Below, in pieces: positions 35,901 to 44,886 of a stretch of 64,000 bases of DNA (positions are counted from its first letter, which is position 1; every line of letters begins with the position of its first letter). Origin of the DNA: Flavobacteriaceae bacterium (GTDB lineage: Bacteria > Bacteroidota > Bacteroidia > Flavobacteriales > Flavobacteriaceae); assembly GCA_027490305.1 (NCBI GenBank), contig JAIXYI010000069.1, positions 1 through 64,000 on the forward strand, read 5' to 3'. The notes beneath the pieces are model-generated. The model saw nothing but the letters and a program-made list of their open reading frames with translations. It was not told the DNA's origin and made no database searches. A program made the translations under genes and the position numbers.

Positions 35901-38900
35901 GTATTTTGCGGCCTTGTTCGTCAAATGTTACTTTTTTGCCGCTGTTATCATTGCCGGATGATGTTACGGTTATACCTCCCAACGGAGTGTTGGCATAAGC
36001 CATTGTCTCTGATGCAATCAGTTGTGACCCCAGGTAAGTCGCGGTCTTAATCGGTTTGCCCCAGGTATCTAATGTGCTAACGGTCTTCAGCAGAAACCCG
36101 GGATTCGAAGGAGCTTTTACGGTTAATGTCGCTCCTGTGTTCGAGTCATATTCATATTCATTGGCCTGGCCCAGTACATCAATCATCTTAGTAGGAAAAC
36201 GATGTGTGCTCGCGTCGTACTCTATAGTAGATGTGCGATCCGCTAAACTCGGGGCGGATACAGTCTTGGAGGTAACATTTCCGTAAGCGTCGTAGCCATA
36301 AGTTTCTGTTATGTAGGCGGTGGTTATCCCGGAGTTTGTCGCTCTGCCCTTTTTCTGAACCAGGAGGTTGCCATTGTAAACAAATTCCTGCTCGCTTTTC
36401 GTTAAATCTCCACTAGGGCTCAGCGTCGTTGTAACAGTACTTGACTGGGGTTGCCCTATGATATAAGGGTTGTTACTGTTGGTATACACATAATTTTCTA
36501 CCGTGGTTTTGTTTTCCGTCACACCATCCTTATGAACAAAGGTTGACCGGCCCGTCAGGTTGTAAGTGTCGTAAGTCGAACTTACATCTACCGATACACC
36601 ATCAAACCCGTCGGTGCTTTGTGAAAAAGTTTCCCGGAGTTTAAACACTTTGTTAGGCAGAAGGTTCGGCTCACTGTCATTATTGTTATATGAATATGTG
36701 ATATGGGTTATAAATGGATCACTGGTAGAAAATGAAGTGTTTGCTGCCAGATTGCCTACAACAGAAAAGGATTCAATGACCGCACCCCTTTTTGCAATGT
36801 CTCCTTTTGTAACAGTCGTAATTGCAGTATTAAGATTTGTAAACCAATTTGTGGATGCCACAGAGCGAAAACCGATATAATCGAGGCCCTCGACATGCGC
36901 GGTCGCGCCGTGGTACTTGAAAAATCGGCGTTTACTGGCCGAAGCAGTTATATTTTCGATTTTTGAAACGAGTTTGGTGCCGGGCGCGTTTAAAATATCA
37001 AAATAAGGATATTGTTCAATTACCCCTGGGGAAGAATATACACCATTTCCATTTACCAAAGATTTATAAGTCACCTCATCCGTAGTACCATTGCCTATTT
37101 TGAATTTCTGAATTAGATAGTCCTTTGCAAGAGTGCGGTGATTGGTAATAAACCCAATATTGAAACTTCGAATAGGATCGTTGTCGTTATAAGGAAGGCG
37201 TTTGAACGTAACTAATTGGGGTTTGCCCTCGTACGATTTACTGGTTTTAACCATCATCATACGAGATTCGTCAGTATCGTAGCCGGGCAGCTGTTTTGCA
37301 ATTTGCACCCAATTCGATTGTGACTTTCTCTCGAAGTTTCGAAGAATATTCGTGTTTACAAGACCAATTAAATTAAGTTTTCCGTCCCCGTCAAAATCAA
37401 TGGGAAAATAGTCGCCTATCGATCTGCGTTCGGGAAATGAACCTAACGGCTCCTGCGTGAACGATACTCCGGTAGACATTAATGCTTTTCGTTCCCATCC
37501 TGGCAGAAGGACGTCACACTTACCGTCGCCATTGAAGTCACCTATTATGGGAGGAAATTGGTAGGCAGACCCAATATAGGACTCAGAGAAATACTCTAAA
37601 CGTCCGCCTGCATTCGGGTTTCCACAACGGTAATCGAGGAAGAAGGAAACATTTGCATCAAATAACAATGTAAGGTTGTAATTGTTATCCAAAGAATAAA
37701 CCTCTATCTTATTTTCATGCGGTTTGAATACGTAGAGATCAGATTTACCGTCTCCGTTGGCATCCGCCACGTAAACATGGTTTCCGTCAAATTTTAACCC
37801 AAATTGCGAAATGGGTTTAGTTCCTACGTTAAATAGTGTCCCCGAATCTCTCATATAGGTTTCCGGCACCGTAAGTCGGCGGTCTAGGCTGACAAAGTAA
37901 ACCTTGCAATCTTGCTTCGTACGGACATAATTCTCCGTACTCACAGGTTTTACCGAGCACAAGACTAATTTGTCGGTAAGGCCATCACCGTCGAAATCTC
38001 CGGTCAATGTTTCAACGTATTTGTATTGTTCGCCGACTTCAACGTGCCGAACGTAGTCTTCGCTCACTGTTGAAATGCCGGGACTCATAGTAAAAATTCT
38101 AAAGTCAATTTTCACAGGTTCTCCCTGCGCGTACTGAGGCACCTCTATGCACATAGCGTCCTTCTCCATGAGGGCGTATCCATTATTCAGGGGGCGTAAA
38201 CACCTTATAGGAGCTGGCCCTTTTATATTTGATACACCTGTCCATGTACCAACATAGTTTCCAGGCAGATCGAACTCTAACGGAATTGAACCGTCGTCGA
38301 ATAGGTGCGTGTAGAGTTTGTTGGCTACAACCAAGTCTATCTCTCCGTCACCATCAAAATCTCCGCTCGACGTGCATTCTAGTTTAGGCAAACGATCTGA
38401 AAAAACGAAAGGGGCGTCATTCAAGTAGGCAGTGTAACCTGGTTTCTGGTAGTACGTAAAGGACTGGTTAATCTCGTTTTCAAAATATTCAAAGACAGTA
38501 GGATTGTAATTCTTTGTCTTATTACCATTAAACTCAGTAACTTTTGTGAGGCGTTGAAACTTTAGACTGCTATCATGGGTTAAAACATAATTACGGAATT
38601 TCCCCATTTTTCCTGAGACGCTTATTTCGCTAAGTATTTTAGTGACTTTAATATCTAAGGCACCGATGAATCTCTGTTCGGGAAGGGATCGATTTTTATA
38701 AGTAAACTCAATTTTGTTGAAACCGATAGAAGAACCTACTCCACCGTAAGTGATAGACTGAATATAAGCCGTATTTGATATCTGGCTGTACGTATAGGTA
38801 ATCCGTATGTTCTGAGGATTTTCAAAATAGCTGAGGTGGTACGTGAGATTGCCAATCTTCGAATCGGTCGAATATCCGTAATAAGCACGGCTACCATCAG

Positions 38901-41900
38901 GATAGTCTACTTTGAAATAGCTACCCGTGTAGGTCACTTGAATATTACTAAAAATCTCCGTTTCGTATAGGGAGCCCGGAGCACCATAAGAACCAGATTT
39001 CAAAAGTAGACGTTGACCATCTAAAGCGAATCGGTCCAAATCATCAAAGTCGACAGGATCGATTACGCCGTCATGGAATTTCGTCGACGGTATGCGCGTT
39101 ATGGAGGATAATCCCGAGAGGTTCCAGCCAAACCCCGCGACACCATTAGAATCCTGACTGCTGTAAGTCAGCGCAAGGTGCGGTTCAATTCCCTTTATTC
39201 CGGGCGGAACAGCGATCGGGATTACATAAACAGCCGCTCCCGAGGGGGAAACAGACAACTCGCCGGCCGTAACGCCTACTTCGGCGGACGTACCTGTTGG
39301 GCTTGGTGGTATACTAGGTATTGGTGGAACTAGCGTGCCATTCACTTGTATAATCATCGAAGCACTCGTGGCGCATTGCCCAGAATCTGGCGTAAATGTG
39401 TACGTAGTCGTTTGTAGATTATTGAGAGCGGGAGTCCATACACCGGTTATTCCATTATTAGAAGTAGTGGGGAGATCATTAATTACGTCTCCTGCGCGAA
39501 TGGGTGCAATCGCGGTAAATACGGGAATTACCGTCGTTCCGGTGTTTAGAGTTACTGAAGAAACTGGACAAAATGAAGAAGTCGGAGTAAATGTGACCCC
39601 CCCGGGGCTGAAACTCCAGCGTCCCTCGACCCCGTTGTCGGAGACTAGAGGTAATTCCGAAAGAGTAGTCCCAGGGCAAACCAATAAATCTCCAAAATCG
39701 GGCTCCAACTCGTGTATAATTAATTTTCTAGTAACGGGACTAGCGCATTGACCGGGGTCAGGTTGAAAAGTATAGGTCGTCGTAGATGAGTTGTTTAAAG
39801 GCGGTGTCCAACTGCCCGTAATGTTATTGACAGAAGTTCCAGGAAGCGGATCTAAAGTATCACCTGCGCAGAATTCGTCAGTCAGATCAAAAATAGGTAT
39901 TACGTAATCTACCGGAATTGTCATCGTTATCGCTTCAATACAATCGGTAGAATCATCTGGGGTAAATGTATAGACCGTCGTTACAGTATTATCTATCGGC
40001 GGACTCCAAGATCCCGAAATATCATTCAGCGACGTAGTCGGCAGCGTGGGGAGGGGATCTCCCGAACAAATAGAGGCTACCTGTGTAAATAAGGGCGTCT
40101 TCTTTTTTTGAATGTTTATGGTTTTGGATGCGCTGGTCGCACACTGACCTGAATCCGGGGTAAAAGTATAGACTCCGGAATTTAAATTATCGAACGCTGG
40201 CGACCAACTTCCGGTGATCCCTTCGTTAGACGTTGTCGGTAATTCATACGATATTCCCTCGCAAAGGAAATCAGGAATTTCAAAGGTAGGCACCGAAGCA
40301 TCCAGAACATTAATTGTTAATTGGATTGACTCATAACATTGCGGAGAGTCCGGTAAAAAAGTGTAGGTTGTCGTCGTCTGGTTATTGGGAAGCGGCGTCC
40401 ACGTTCCCGATATTCCTTCAAGGGATTGACCGGGTAGCGGTTCGGCATTTCCCAATTTGCAATACGGAGAAAACGGCTCAAATGATGGGATTTGTTTAGC
40501 GGTTACGACCACCGTTATTTCAGTCGAATTCGCGCAACTACTAGAGACAGGGGTGAATTTATACGTCGTAGTTTCCTGATTGTTTGGAGAAGGTGCCCAA
40601 CTGCCTTGTATTCCCTCTAAAGATGTGTTCGGCAATATCAGTGTCTCGCCGAAACAAATCGGAGCAATGGCATCAAATGATGGTTCTACCGGCATTTGTA
40701 TCTCAACCGTTAGTACGGCACTGCTGGAATTCTGACCGGGATCCGGAATAAAAGTGTAGGTGCCGGAGTTCAAATTATCAAACGCAGGAGACCAAGAGCC
40801 GGTTATGCCGTTCGTCGAGATGGTAGGCAGTCCTGCAAAATCGGAACCTCGGCAAACAGAAAATGACTGTCCAAATATAGGCTTAGTTAAAATTACAAAA
40901 GGACTAGATGTCGCACTTGAAATCCCGCCACTGCTTGCCGTTAAAACTAACCCGACGGCACTATTTTCATGTATGATAGAGGGAAAAGCGGCTGAGCCTG
41001 AGTCCGCGACTACGGTTTGTGGCGACACAAGCAAGGATCCAGATGACGTAAGAGAAATGGTCGAACTAAAGTCGATGTCAACATTGCCATTGTTATCCCT
41101 AGCTTCAACTACAGGAATGGGCAACATGATTTCGTCTTCGTTGGTGGTAGTAGGTTGCTGCAAAAAGGCAAGTTTTGAAGCAGTTACTTCAATGCGATTG
41201 ATGTCTCCCATTAGCGATGATGAGGCCGCACCAGCGTTAGACTGCGCAAAGGCCGATCCCATGGAACTCGAATACGCCTCGATAATAGAGAATTGTAACT
41301 GTGCGTTATCGGTAACGATTGAGTTGAACGTAACGCGAAGGTTTAATGCCAACTGCGAATTATCATTTGCTACTATGTCAGTAATATTGTCGAATACGAT
41401 GGTCGAAGCGCCATTCGCCAATACCGCCGTGCCTTTAGGAGAGTTGCCAACGAACAATCGGGCGGCGCGAATCAACTCTGGATGATTTATGGAAACCTTT
41501 AATTTCGTTAACCGCGTCGATAATGTGTCTGGGTCGTTAAGTCCAACGCCACCGTCCCTTAGATAAAAGCCCATAACTCCTATTGAACCATTTAAACCTG
41601 TCGCAGTATTTGACAAGCTGGTACCTTGATATGCGATGTAGTCAATATTAGTATTTGTACTGGTCGAGGAAGAGGCATTAAAAACAATGTCGCTATAGGA
41701 GCTAGGTCCTGAAGGTAGAGCGCCCGCAGTCAACTTAATATCATCTATGCGTAGAGCTACAGCGCCGGTTTTCACAAAGCGAATTTTTAAGCCATTAAAT
41801 TGTGCAGCGGAGGGTAACGTTAAATTCTTAGCCGGATACCAACCGGCGGGGCTAGTGGCGGATTCATTAAACAACGAAGAGGAGGCGTTGGCGATCGAAA

Positions 41901-42285
41901 TCCACGAACTACCATTCCAGTAATCGATGGCAAAAGTTGGTAAGGCTGAGGCGCTTTCCTTTCGGTAAGCGTATTGAAGAGTGAGAGACGCCATTCCAAA
42001 AGCATTAACGTTTTCAATAGAAAAACCCACTGGGCTCGAGGAAGATGTAAAGAAAACATTACCTCCGCCCGAGGCGTCAGGGTAACCAATGGAGCCACTA
42101 GTAATTCTTATTTCCGCGCCGATGGTTTGGGTTCCATTGGAATACACAAGGGAACCACTATTCTGGAAGGTGTTACTGGCAATTGAACTGGTAGTAGCGG
42201 GGAATCCCATATTTTCAGAGAAAACTACCTGACAATTAGCGGATAAAGAACAAATTAAAAAGAAGGAGATAAAGATGGCTCTCAT
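32941..42285 (-). CDS. giant SpvB/FG-GAP/RHS surface or toxin protein
   Basis: The 3114-residue protein has a signal peptide (residues 1-19, ending SANC), then an N-terminal beta-sandwich region that starts with a lamin-tail-like or cell-surface segment. Eight Ig-like repeats of about 62-66 residues follow (about 473-983). Next comes a SpvB N-terminal domain (about 1000-1280, with IPIAVPPGIKGIEPHLALTY), at least five FG-GAP calcium-binding motifs (GDFDGDG-type, about 1309-1630), YD/RHS repeats and an RHS-associated core (about 2684-2803, ending PDENIQDP...YTDPSGEFWE). A 9-residue repeat (about 2876-2926) and a C-terminal tail of about 190 residues complete it. The order SpvB-FG-GAP-RHS core-variable tail is that of TcC/RHS polymorphic toxins. 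The tail has ARWEIPAGAKVYKG and GGKTQYFIP, a pattern seen at the ends of many RHS proteins, possibly ADP-ribosyltransferase-like (low confidence). No T9SS sorting domain was found. The region is AT-richer than its neighbours. Confidence 0.88.
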   Translation of the reverse strand: MRAIFISFFLICSLSANCQVVFSENMGFPATTSSIASNTFQNSGSLVYSNGTQTIGAEIRITSGSIGYPDASGGGNVFFTSSSSPVGFSIENVNAFGMASLTLQYAYRKESASALPTFAIDYWNGSSWISIANASSSLFNESATSPAGWYPAKNLTLPSAAQFNGLKIRFVKTGAVALRIDDIKLTAGALPSGPSSYSDIVFNASSSTSTNTNIDYIAYQGTSLSNTATGLNGSIGVMGFYLRDGGVGLNDPDTLSTRLTKLKVSINHPELIRAARLFVGNSPKGTAVLANGASTIVFDNITDIVANDNSQLALNLRVTFNSIVTDNAQLQFSIIEAYSSSMGSAFAQSNAGAASSSLMGDINRIEVTASKLAFLQQPTTTNEDEIMLPIPVVEARDNNGNVDIDFSSTISLTSSGSLLVSPQTVVADSGSAAFPSIIHENSAVGLVLTASSGGISSATSSPFVILTKPIFGQSFSVCRGSDFAGLPTISTNGITGSWSPAFDNLNSGTYTFIPDPGQNSSSAVLTVEIQMPVEPSFDAIAPICFGETLILPNTSLEGIQGSWAPSPNNQETTTYKFTPVSSSCANSTEITVVVTAKQIPSFEPFSPYCKLGNAEPLPGQSLEGISGTWTPLPNNQTTTTYTFLPDSPQCYESIQLTINVLDASVPTFEIPDFLCEGISYELPTTSNEGITGSWSPAFDNLNSGVYTFTPDSGQCATSASKTINIQKKKTPLFTQVASICSGDPLPTLPTTSLNDISGSWSPPIDNTVTTVYTFTPDDSTDCIEAITMTIPVDYVIPIFDLTDEFCAGDTLDPLPGTSVNNITGSWTPPLNNSSTTTYTFQPDPGQCASPVTRKLIIHELEPDFGDLLVCPGTTLSELPLVSDNGVEGRWSFSPGGVTFTPTSSFCPVSSVTLNTGTTVIPVFTAIAPIRAGDVINDLPTTSNNGITGVWTPALNNLQTTTYTFTPDSGQCATSASMIIQVNGTLVPPIPSIPPSPTGTSAEVGVTAGELSVSPSGAAVYVIPIAVPPGIKGIEPHLALTYSSQDSNGVAGFGWNLSGLSSITRIPSTKFHDGVIDPVDFDDLDRFALDGQRLLLKSGSYGAPGSLYETEIFSNIQVTYTGSYFKVDYPDGSRAYYGYSTDSKIGNLTYHLSYFENPQNIRITYTYSQISNTAYIQSITYGGVGSSIGFNKIEFTYKNRSLPEQRFIGALDIKVTKILSEISVSGKMGKFRNYVLTHDSSLKFQRLTKVTEFNGNKTKNYNPTVFEYFENEINQSFTYYQKPGYTAYLNDAPFVFSDRLPKLECTSSGDFDGDGEIDLVVANKLYTHLFDDGSIPLEFDLPGNYVGTWTGVSNIKGPAPIRCLRPLNNGYALMEKDAMCIEVPQYAQGEPVKIDFRIFTMSPGISTVSEDYVRHVEVGEQYKYVETLTGDFDGDGLTDKLVLCSVKPVSTENYVRTKQDCKVYFVSLDRRLTVPETYMRDSGTLFNVGTKPISQFGLKFDGNHVYVADANGDGKSDLYVFKPHENKIEVYSLDNNYNLTLLFDANVSFFLDYRCGNPNAGGRLEYFSESYIGSAYQFPPIIGDFNGDGKCDVLLPGWERKALMSTGVSFTQEPLGSFPERRSIGDYFPIDFDGDGKLNLIGLVNTNILRNFERKSQSNWVQIAKQLPGYDTDESRMMMVKTSKSYEGKPQLVTFKRLPYNDNDPIRSFNIGFITNHRTLAKDYLIQKFKIGNGTTDEVTYKSLVNGNGVYSSPGVIEQYPYFDILNAPGTKLVSKIENITASASKRRFFKYHGATAHVEGLDYIGFRSVASTNWFTNLNTAITTVTKGDIAKRGAVIESFSVVGNLAANTSFSTSDPFITHITYSYNNNDSEPNLLPNKVFKLRETFSQSTDGFDGVSVDVSSTYDTYNLTGRSTFVHKDGVTENKTTVENYVYTNSNNPYIIGQPQSSTVTTTLSPSGDLTKSEQEFVYNGNLLVQKKGRATNSGITTAYITETYGYDAYGNVTSKTVSAPSLADRTSTIEYDASTHRFPTKMIDVLGQANEYEYDSNTGATLTVKAPSNPGFLLKTVSTLDTWGKPIKTATYLGSQLIASETMAYANTPLGGITVTSSGNDNSGKKVTFDEQGRKIHVEAKTISNGWSCVSTLYNINNQPTKVSEPYIVSGSPGNFSLWNEMQYDIFGRLIQSNLLKSNTSNGTQVIYSYPNDGLTTIEDDGRKQKITLKDIFGNLKSLSETGSPTISHTYFANGNLKTTTMGGAITSFQQNGWGLRSQVDDPSAGVYNYTYNDLGEVLIQSIANKGVTTYGRDSFGRVISETAVGTGDDTTNSSTVYTFGTNKLLNSVTFTDNENGYTINNSYTYDNYRRLIKTAETRTHASDATKKFFDFQHEFVFDGQGRIEKERLFARDLKTNKSCEKWIKNTFKNGYDWQIFDMTSSTATSSLKVWEATAIAANGSLLTASLGNGISIANTYNSQNLPVKIKHDKNATNIITLNASFDNTYQNLSSRSYTLINTWSEGFAYDALDRITTYRDLIGIQNQSYNGNGTIASNNLGSYAYTGSDNPFRLTSITPTDQSQNSPVINYYINRTQHAKYNLSNNPVWITEEDKENIDFEYTASGDRSVMYYGDLQTSKNARTLRKFYSDDGTMEIKRKTVSGNTSNEFVFYIGGDAYSAPAILKSDGTTKSYFYLHRDYQGSIMAITDYQGAVVEKRLFDVWGGLIKYSKGNISTIPTNSSDMFIDRGYTGHEHLIGVGLINMNGRIYDPKIHRFLQPDENIQDPTNTQNYNRYGYCMNNPTRYTDPSGEFWEIAATIFNAYVHGVVATGQANPFKWSWRNFAGAALPYGSQKASQAATNYANKYIDTYNANQKAGRMEDDRNWLQRLADDNALKRLANDNALKRLVNDNALKRLAQDNALQRLQDDNMLKRTRDVTSQWADDNVRNPIDEALTPFRDYMTLFRSQADEARGAAADMLRENLSPLYGAYGKLRMYGSGSSIAGGATSMSAATVLSDDIAKTFRFGNYTEEILKEPIVLSRYYDNTTAFAKGRFMTNSISRIRLVDRIRLAIKPSFNKMTYVARWEIPAGAKVYKGPAAGILPWLGGKTQYFIPELSNIKRTIK
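33511..33660 (-). repeat. 27-bp coding repeat (9-residue DN-ALKRL unit, about five copies)
   Basis: Inside the RHS gene, between the RHS core and the tail, the unit DN-A-L-K-R-L-x-x recurs with a period of exactly 9 residues, with substitutions (ALKRLAN, ALKRLVN, ALKRLAQ, ALQRLQD, MLKRTRD). DNA of the units differs at several synonymous positions. The pattern gives a basic/hydrophobic amphipathic helix, perhaps a stalk or membrane-interacting segment. Confidence 0.8.
39340..40870 (-). repeat. eight Ig-like repeats inside the giant RHS protein
   Basis: Eight consecutive units of about 62-66 residues share the core pattern GSW(S/T)P...N....TYTF.P...C, for example GITGSWSPAFDN and YTFTPDSGQC. 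Such units are typical of flavobacterial gliding-associated and adhesin-like proteins. Most have two cysteines that could form disulphides. Unit 7 is degenerate (GRWSFSPGG). The first and fourth units are nearly identical around GITGSWSPAFDNLNSG, so exchange or recent duplication between them is likely. Confidence 0.85.
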
Positions 42286-42295
42286 ATGAAAGTGG

Positions 42296-42739
42296 TTAAC
42301 GCTTTACGATTTTTACAGTTTTCTTTTTACCATTGTTTTGCCACAAGATGACATTATAAATTCCCTGTGCCACGGTTCTGAAATCCACCAATTGGGATTC
42401 ATTATTTTTGAGATTAGAGTAGACATTGACCAACTGTCCAGACATCGAGATAATTTCTAAACGATCTATAAAAATATCCTCACTATTTACCCATCTAATA
42501 GTCAATTGTTCCATTACCGGATTCGGGAAGTATGAAATGCCATTGTCTTTAAATTCCTTTTGGACTTTTTCAACTTCTTGGTTTGCTCTTATGGAATCAT
42601 TCGCTAAACGCGCTCCGCAATTGACACAGATGGTTCTTTCAATTTGATTTCCTGAATTGTCGTAATCGAATGTTATCCTTTTTTGCGCATAGAGAGACAA
42701 CGACGCTGTCAATGCAAGGGTGAAAGTGAGTAATTTCAT
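42296..42739 (-). CDS. small YD-motif protein with T9SS type A sorting domain, partner of the RHS gene
   Basis: The 147-residue protein has a signal peptide (ending SLYAQ), a segment ITFDYDNSGNQIERTICVNCG (a single YD-repeat-like motif followed by a CxxC pair), and a C-terminal T9SS type A sorting domain (YFPNPVMEQLTIRW, VAQGIYNVILWQNNGKKKTVKIVK). It is encoded 10 bp upstream of the giant RHS gene and is probably in the same transcript. Because the RHS protein lacks a sorting domain, this small protein may help it reach or anchor at the cell surface; this is inference from context. Confidence 0.75.
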   Translation of the reverse strand: MKLLTFTLALTASLSLYAQKRITFDYDNSGNQIERTICVNCGARLANDSIRANQEVEKVQKEFKDNGISYFPNPVMEQLTIRWVNSEDIFIDRLEIISMSGQLVNVYSNLKNNESQLVDFRTVAQGIYNVILWQNNGKKKTVKIVKR

Positions 42740-43237
42740 GGATTTATTTGATTCAAAATTTACTAACGCGTAGCAATATCACTACGATTTATGTTGTCGT
42801 TAAATACGTTGTTCGAAGGAGATTCTATAACAAGAAAGATTGCAGACGATAGGATATAAAGCCATAGCTATTGCGGCAGTTGATTTTTTTGTAAAATTCC
42901 CATTTGTTCAGAACTACGGTATCGGATAATACTATAGCTAATTATATGAAAGAAATATCGATGATAGAGTCATCAACGACTTTCAGCAACGTATGATTCA
43001 TGGGGGTTTTAATACCAAGCGGTCTTTTCGAAAAGACCCGGAATTGGCATCGTGAATCGTGTGGGCAAAAATATTAAGATTTTCGAAAATTCCAAACCCT
43101 AACGTTTTGACAACAGTATAAACGCGTTTTATTGTCAAAACCAAACCCAAATGGGAGATTGGGATGGATCAGTATTATCGGAGTACAATGAAAAAGCAGG
43201 AAGGCTATCTTTACCGAAACTTCATTACTAAATTGCT
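42740..43237. other. 498-bp interval between divergent genes; nested palindromes
   Basis: No coding frame seen. The interval holds GGTCTTTTCGAAAAGACC at 43021-43038 (perfect 18-bp palindrome). It also holds a perfect 10-bp inverted repeat GTTTTGACAA / TTGTCAAAAC at 43104-43113 and 43132-43141, which encloses a second palindrome AAACGCGTTT (43120-43129). These could be protein-binding sites or a structured RNA. The divergent promoters of the RHS operon and the lipoprotein gene must lie here, but I cannot assign boxes with confidence. Confidence 0.65.
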
Positions 43238-43618
43238 ATGAAGACTACAACACTATTTTTCCTCCTGTTTGTTATTTCATGTAAGAATCCGGCCCCCAAG
43301 GGTTGCGTTGACGTGAATATCGACCTAACAAGTTACTCAGGTTCTTATTATGTCGTTATAGTTGGAGATGATAGGACGCCCTACAGAAAAGGAAATAACG
43401 AATGTGAAAGTGGATTTTTAGTGCCACCCAATAAAAAATTCTCAATATCGAAGCCGTCTTTGTGGACTAGCCTAAATGTCAATGAAATACAAGTGAATGG
43501 ACTACCATGCCACTTCTATTTTGACCGAAAAGAGTACTCTATAAAAGAAATGGATTCCTTGACTTTAGATGTTTTAGGAAAAATTGTGAACCAAACCGAG
43601 AGCAAGTACAACCGTTAA
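43238..43618 (+). CDS. small putative lipoprotein, unknown function
   Basis: A 126-residue protein with a lipoprotein signal (MKTTTLFFLLFVISC, lipobox Cys15). The mature part contains four further cysteines and a beta-rich pattern (YYVVIVGDDRTPYRKGN, GFLVPPNKKFSI). I recognise no family. It is divergent from the RHS operon across a palindrome-rich gap and AT-rich like that locus, so both may have come in together. Confidence 0.65.
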   Translation: MKTTTLFFLLFVISCKNPAPKGCVDVNIDLTSYSGSYYVVIVGDDRTPYRKGNNECESGFLVPPNKKFSISKPSLWTSLNVNEIQVNGLPCHFYFDRKEYSIKEMDSLTLDVLGKIVNQTESKYNR

Positions 43619-43890
43619 AAAGCTACGCTCCCCGCTCCGCCACATCTGTGACGAAAGCGTAAAGCCGGTCATACCAGGTGAATACCCCCATTTCGAGCGC
43701 AGCCGAGAAATCTAAATTGTCGGCACTGCGCCGCGTCATCCCAAGCAAAGCGAGGGACCTCTCTTCCACACGTTGTTCATAGTTCATAGTAGTTGATAGT
43801 TCTTGGTTCGTTCCATCGCTTACACTCTCCCGGATTCCCGACTCAACACTCAACACTTTTCTGCTCTGTACGCAACCAAAGTTCTATTTA
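43619..43890. repeat. repeat-rich gap with dispersed-type intergenic words
   Basis: The gap includes GTCATCCCAAGCAAAGCGAGGGACCT (43737-43762), which resembles a dispersed GTCATTCCGAGCG...AGCGAGGAATCT-type repeat found in many bacterial genomes. It also includes a stretch GTTGTTCATAGTTCATAGTAGTTGATAGTTCTTGG (43772-43806), which recurs, inverted and degenerate, at 45151-45180. An open frame here translates such repeat text and is not accepted as a gene. Confidence 0.6.
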
Positions 43891-44886
43891 CTACAATCCT
43901 CCAAAGCGTAGACCACGCGTAGGGTCGTGGCACGCCGGTCGCCGAACGAACCCTGCGCTTGACTTTTTGCTTCTTTTAGCTCCGCTGAACCTTCGGGCCC
44001 GGTCAATAATTTGTAGCGATACACTATTTGCTTGGTCCTTGGTTTGTGTCAAGACAAAAGAAGAAAACCCACCAGATGCTTCAACAGCAGAGAGTTCCTC
44101 TTTAGATTGGCCCCCAACGTCTTCTACTTTGCCGCCGCCACTCACCGCCGCTACACGCAACGCATTAAACGCCTCATCACTCAAAGGATAATACACCCCG
44201 TTCACTTCTTGGAAGAATACGATTCCAACGACTAAAAAAAGCGGATGCACACTTCCAGCCGTCACGTGGTGCACGTGTGCGATGGCCTCGGTCACATCAT
44301 GGCCCCACGGAAGGAACCCCGTTTCCTTCCGGTCGGTAACAAAAGTCTCGCCTTCAAAGTCAATCTCCGTGCCCGCCGACACTATTTTGAAGTGCGTCGC
44401 GCCCGACGGAGCCACCACCCGCTCCGAAGGAACGAAAGGATCAACCGACAACGTCAGCGTACCCTGCTGCCGATCCACATCCGTACGGCAAGGCGCGTGT
44501 AGCGTAGTGCCGAGCATACTGTTCCGGTTGAACTCAAATCCGGTGAGCAATTCAACATCCCCATCGATGACATTGCGAAGACCGCGCGGATTCACCCTGT
44601 CCGCCTGTAAAACCCGAACCATGGCACTGGTCAGGCGTTGTGTCACAAAGCGATCCTTGGCAATCCTCAACAACGAACGGATCGCCGTGCGAAGCACACG
44701 CCCCGCTCTTCCCGCACGTCCAAATTCCGCCCCGTTTTCCCGCGTGCGCTGGAAAGCCGGGTCCGTCGCGATGCGCTTGCGATCGAGGCTGCTTTTTTGG
44801 CGCACGAGGTACTGCCCACCCGACTTATAGAACGTGAGGTCGCCCAGCGTCCCCTTCAGCTTGATAATACCGGTTTGACGTGCCAT
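43891..44886 (-). CDS. Bacteroidetes-specific protein of unknown function with an odd C-terminus
   Basis: The 331-residue protein begins MARQTGIIKLKGTLGDLTFYKSGG, a beginning shared by a Bacteroidetes family that I know only as conserved hypotheticals. No signal peptide. The main body to about residue 280 looks like a normal protein. The last 45 residues are Arg/Lys-rich and end in RRPACHDPTRGLRFGG, which corresponds to a repeat-like DNA word (about 43891-43960, CGCGTAGGGTCGTGGCACGCC). So the natural stop may have been lost and the frame may now read into intergenic repeat. Function cannot be stated. Confidence 0.6.
   Translation of the reverse strand: MARQTGIIKLKGTLGDLTFYKSGGQYLVRQKSSLDRKRIATDPAFQRTRENGAEFGRAGRAGRVLRTAIRSLLRIAKDRFVTQRLTSAMVRVLQADRVNPRGLRNVIDGDVELLTGFEFNRNSMLGTTLHAPCRTDVDRQQGTLTLSVDPFVPSERVVAPSGATHFKIVSAGTEIDFEGETFVTDRKETGFLPWGHDVTEAIAHVHHVTAGSVHPLFLVVGIVFFQEVNGVYYPLSDEAFNALRVAAVSGGGKVEDVGGQSKEELSAVEASGGFSSFVLTQTKDQANSVSLQIIDRARRFSGAKRSKKSSAGFVRRPACHDPTRGLRFGGL

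Noticed and set aside
43623..43856. 77-codon reverse open frame (RSLALLGMTR-type product)
   Set aside because: It translates dispersed-type repeat words rather than a protein; no start context or conserved motif.
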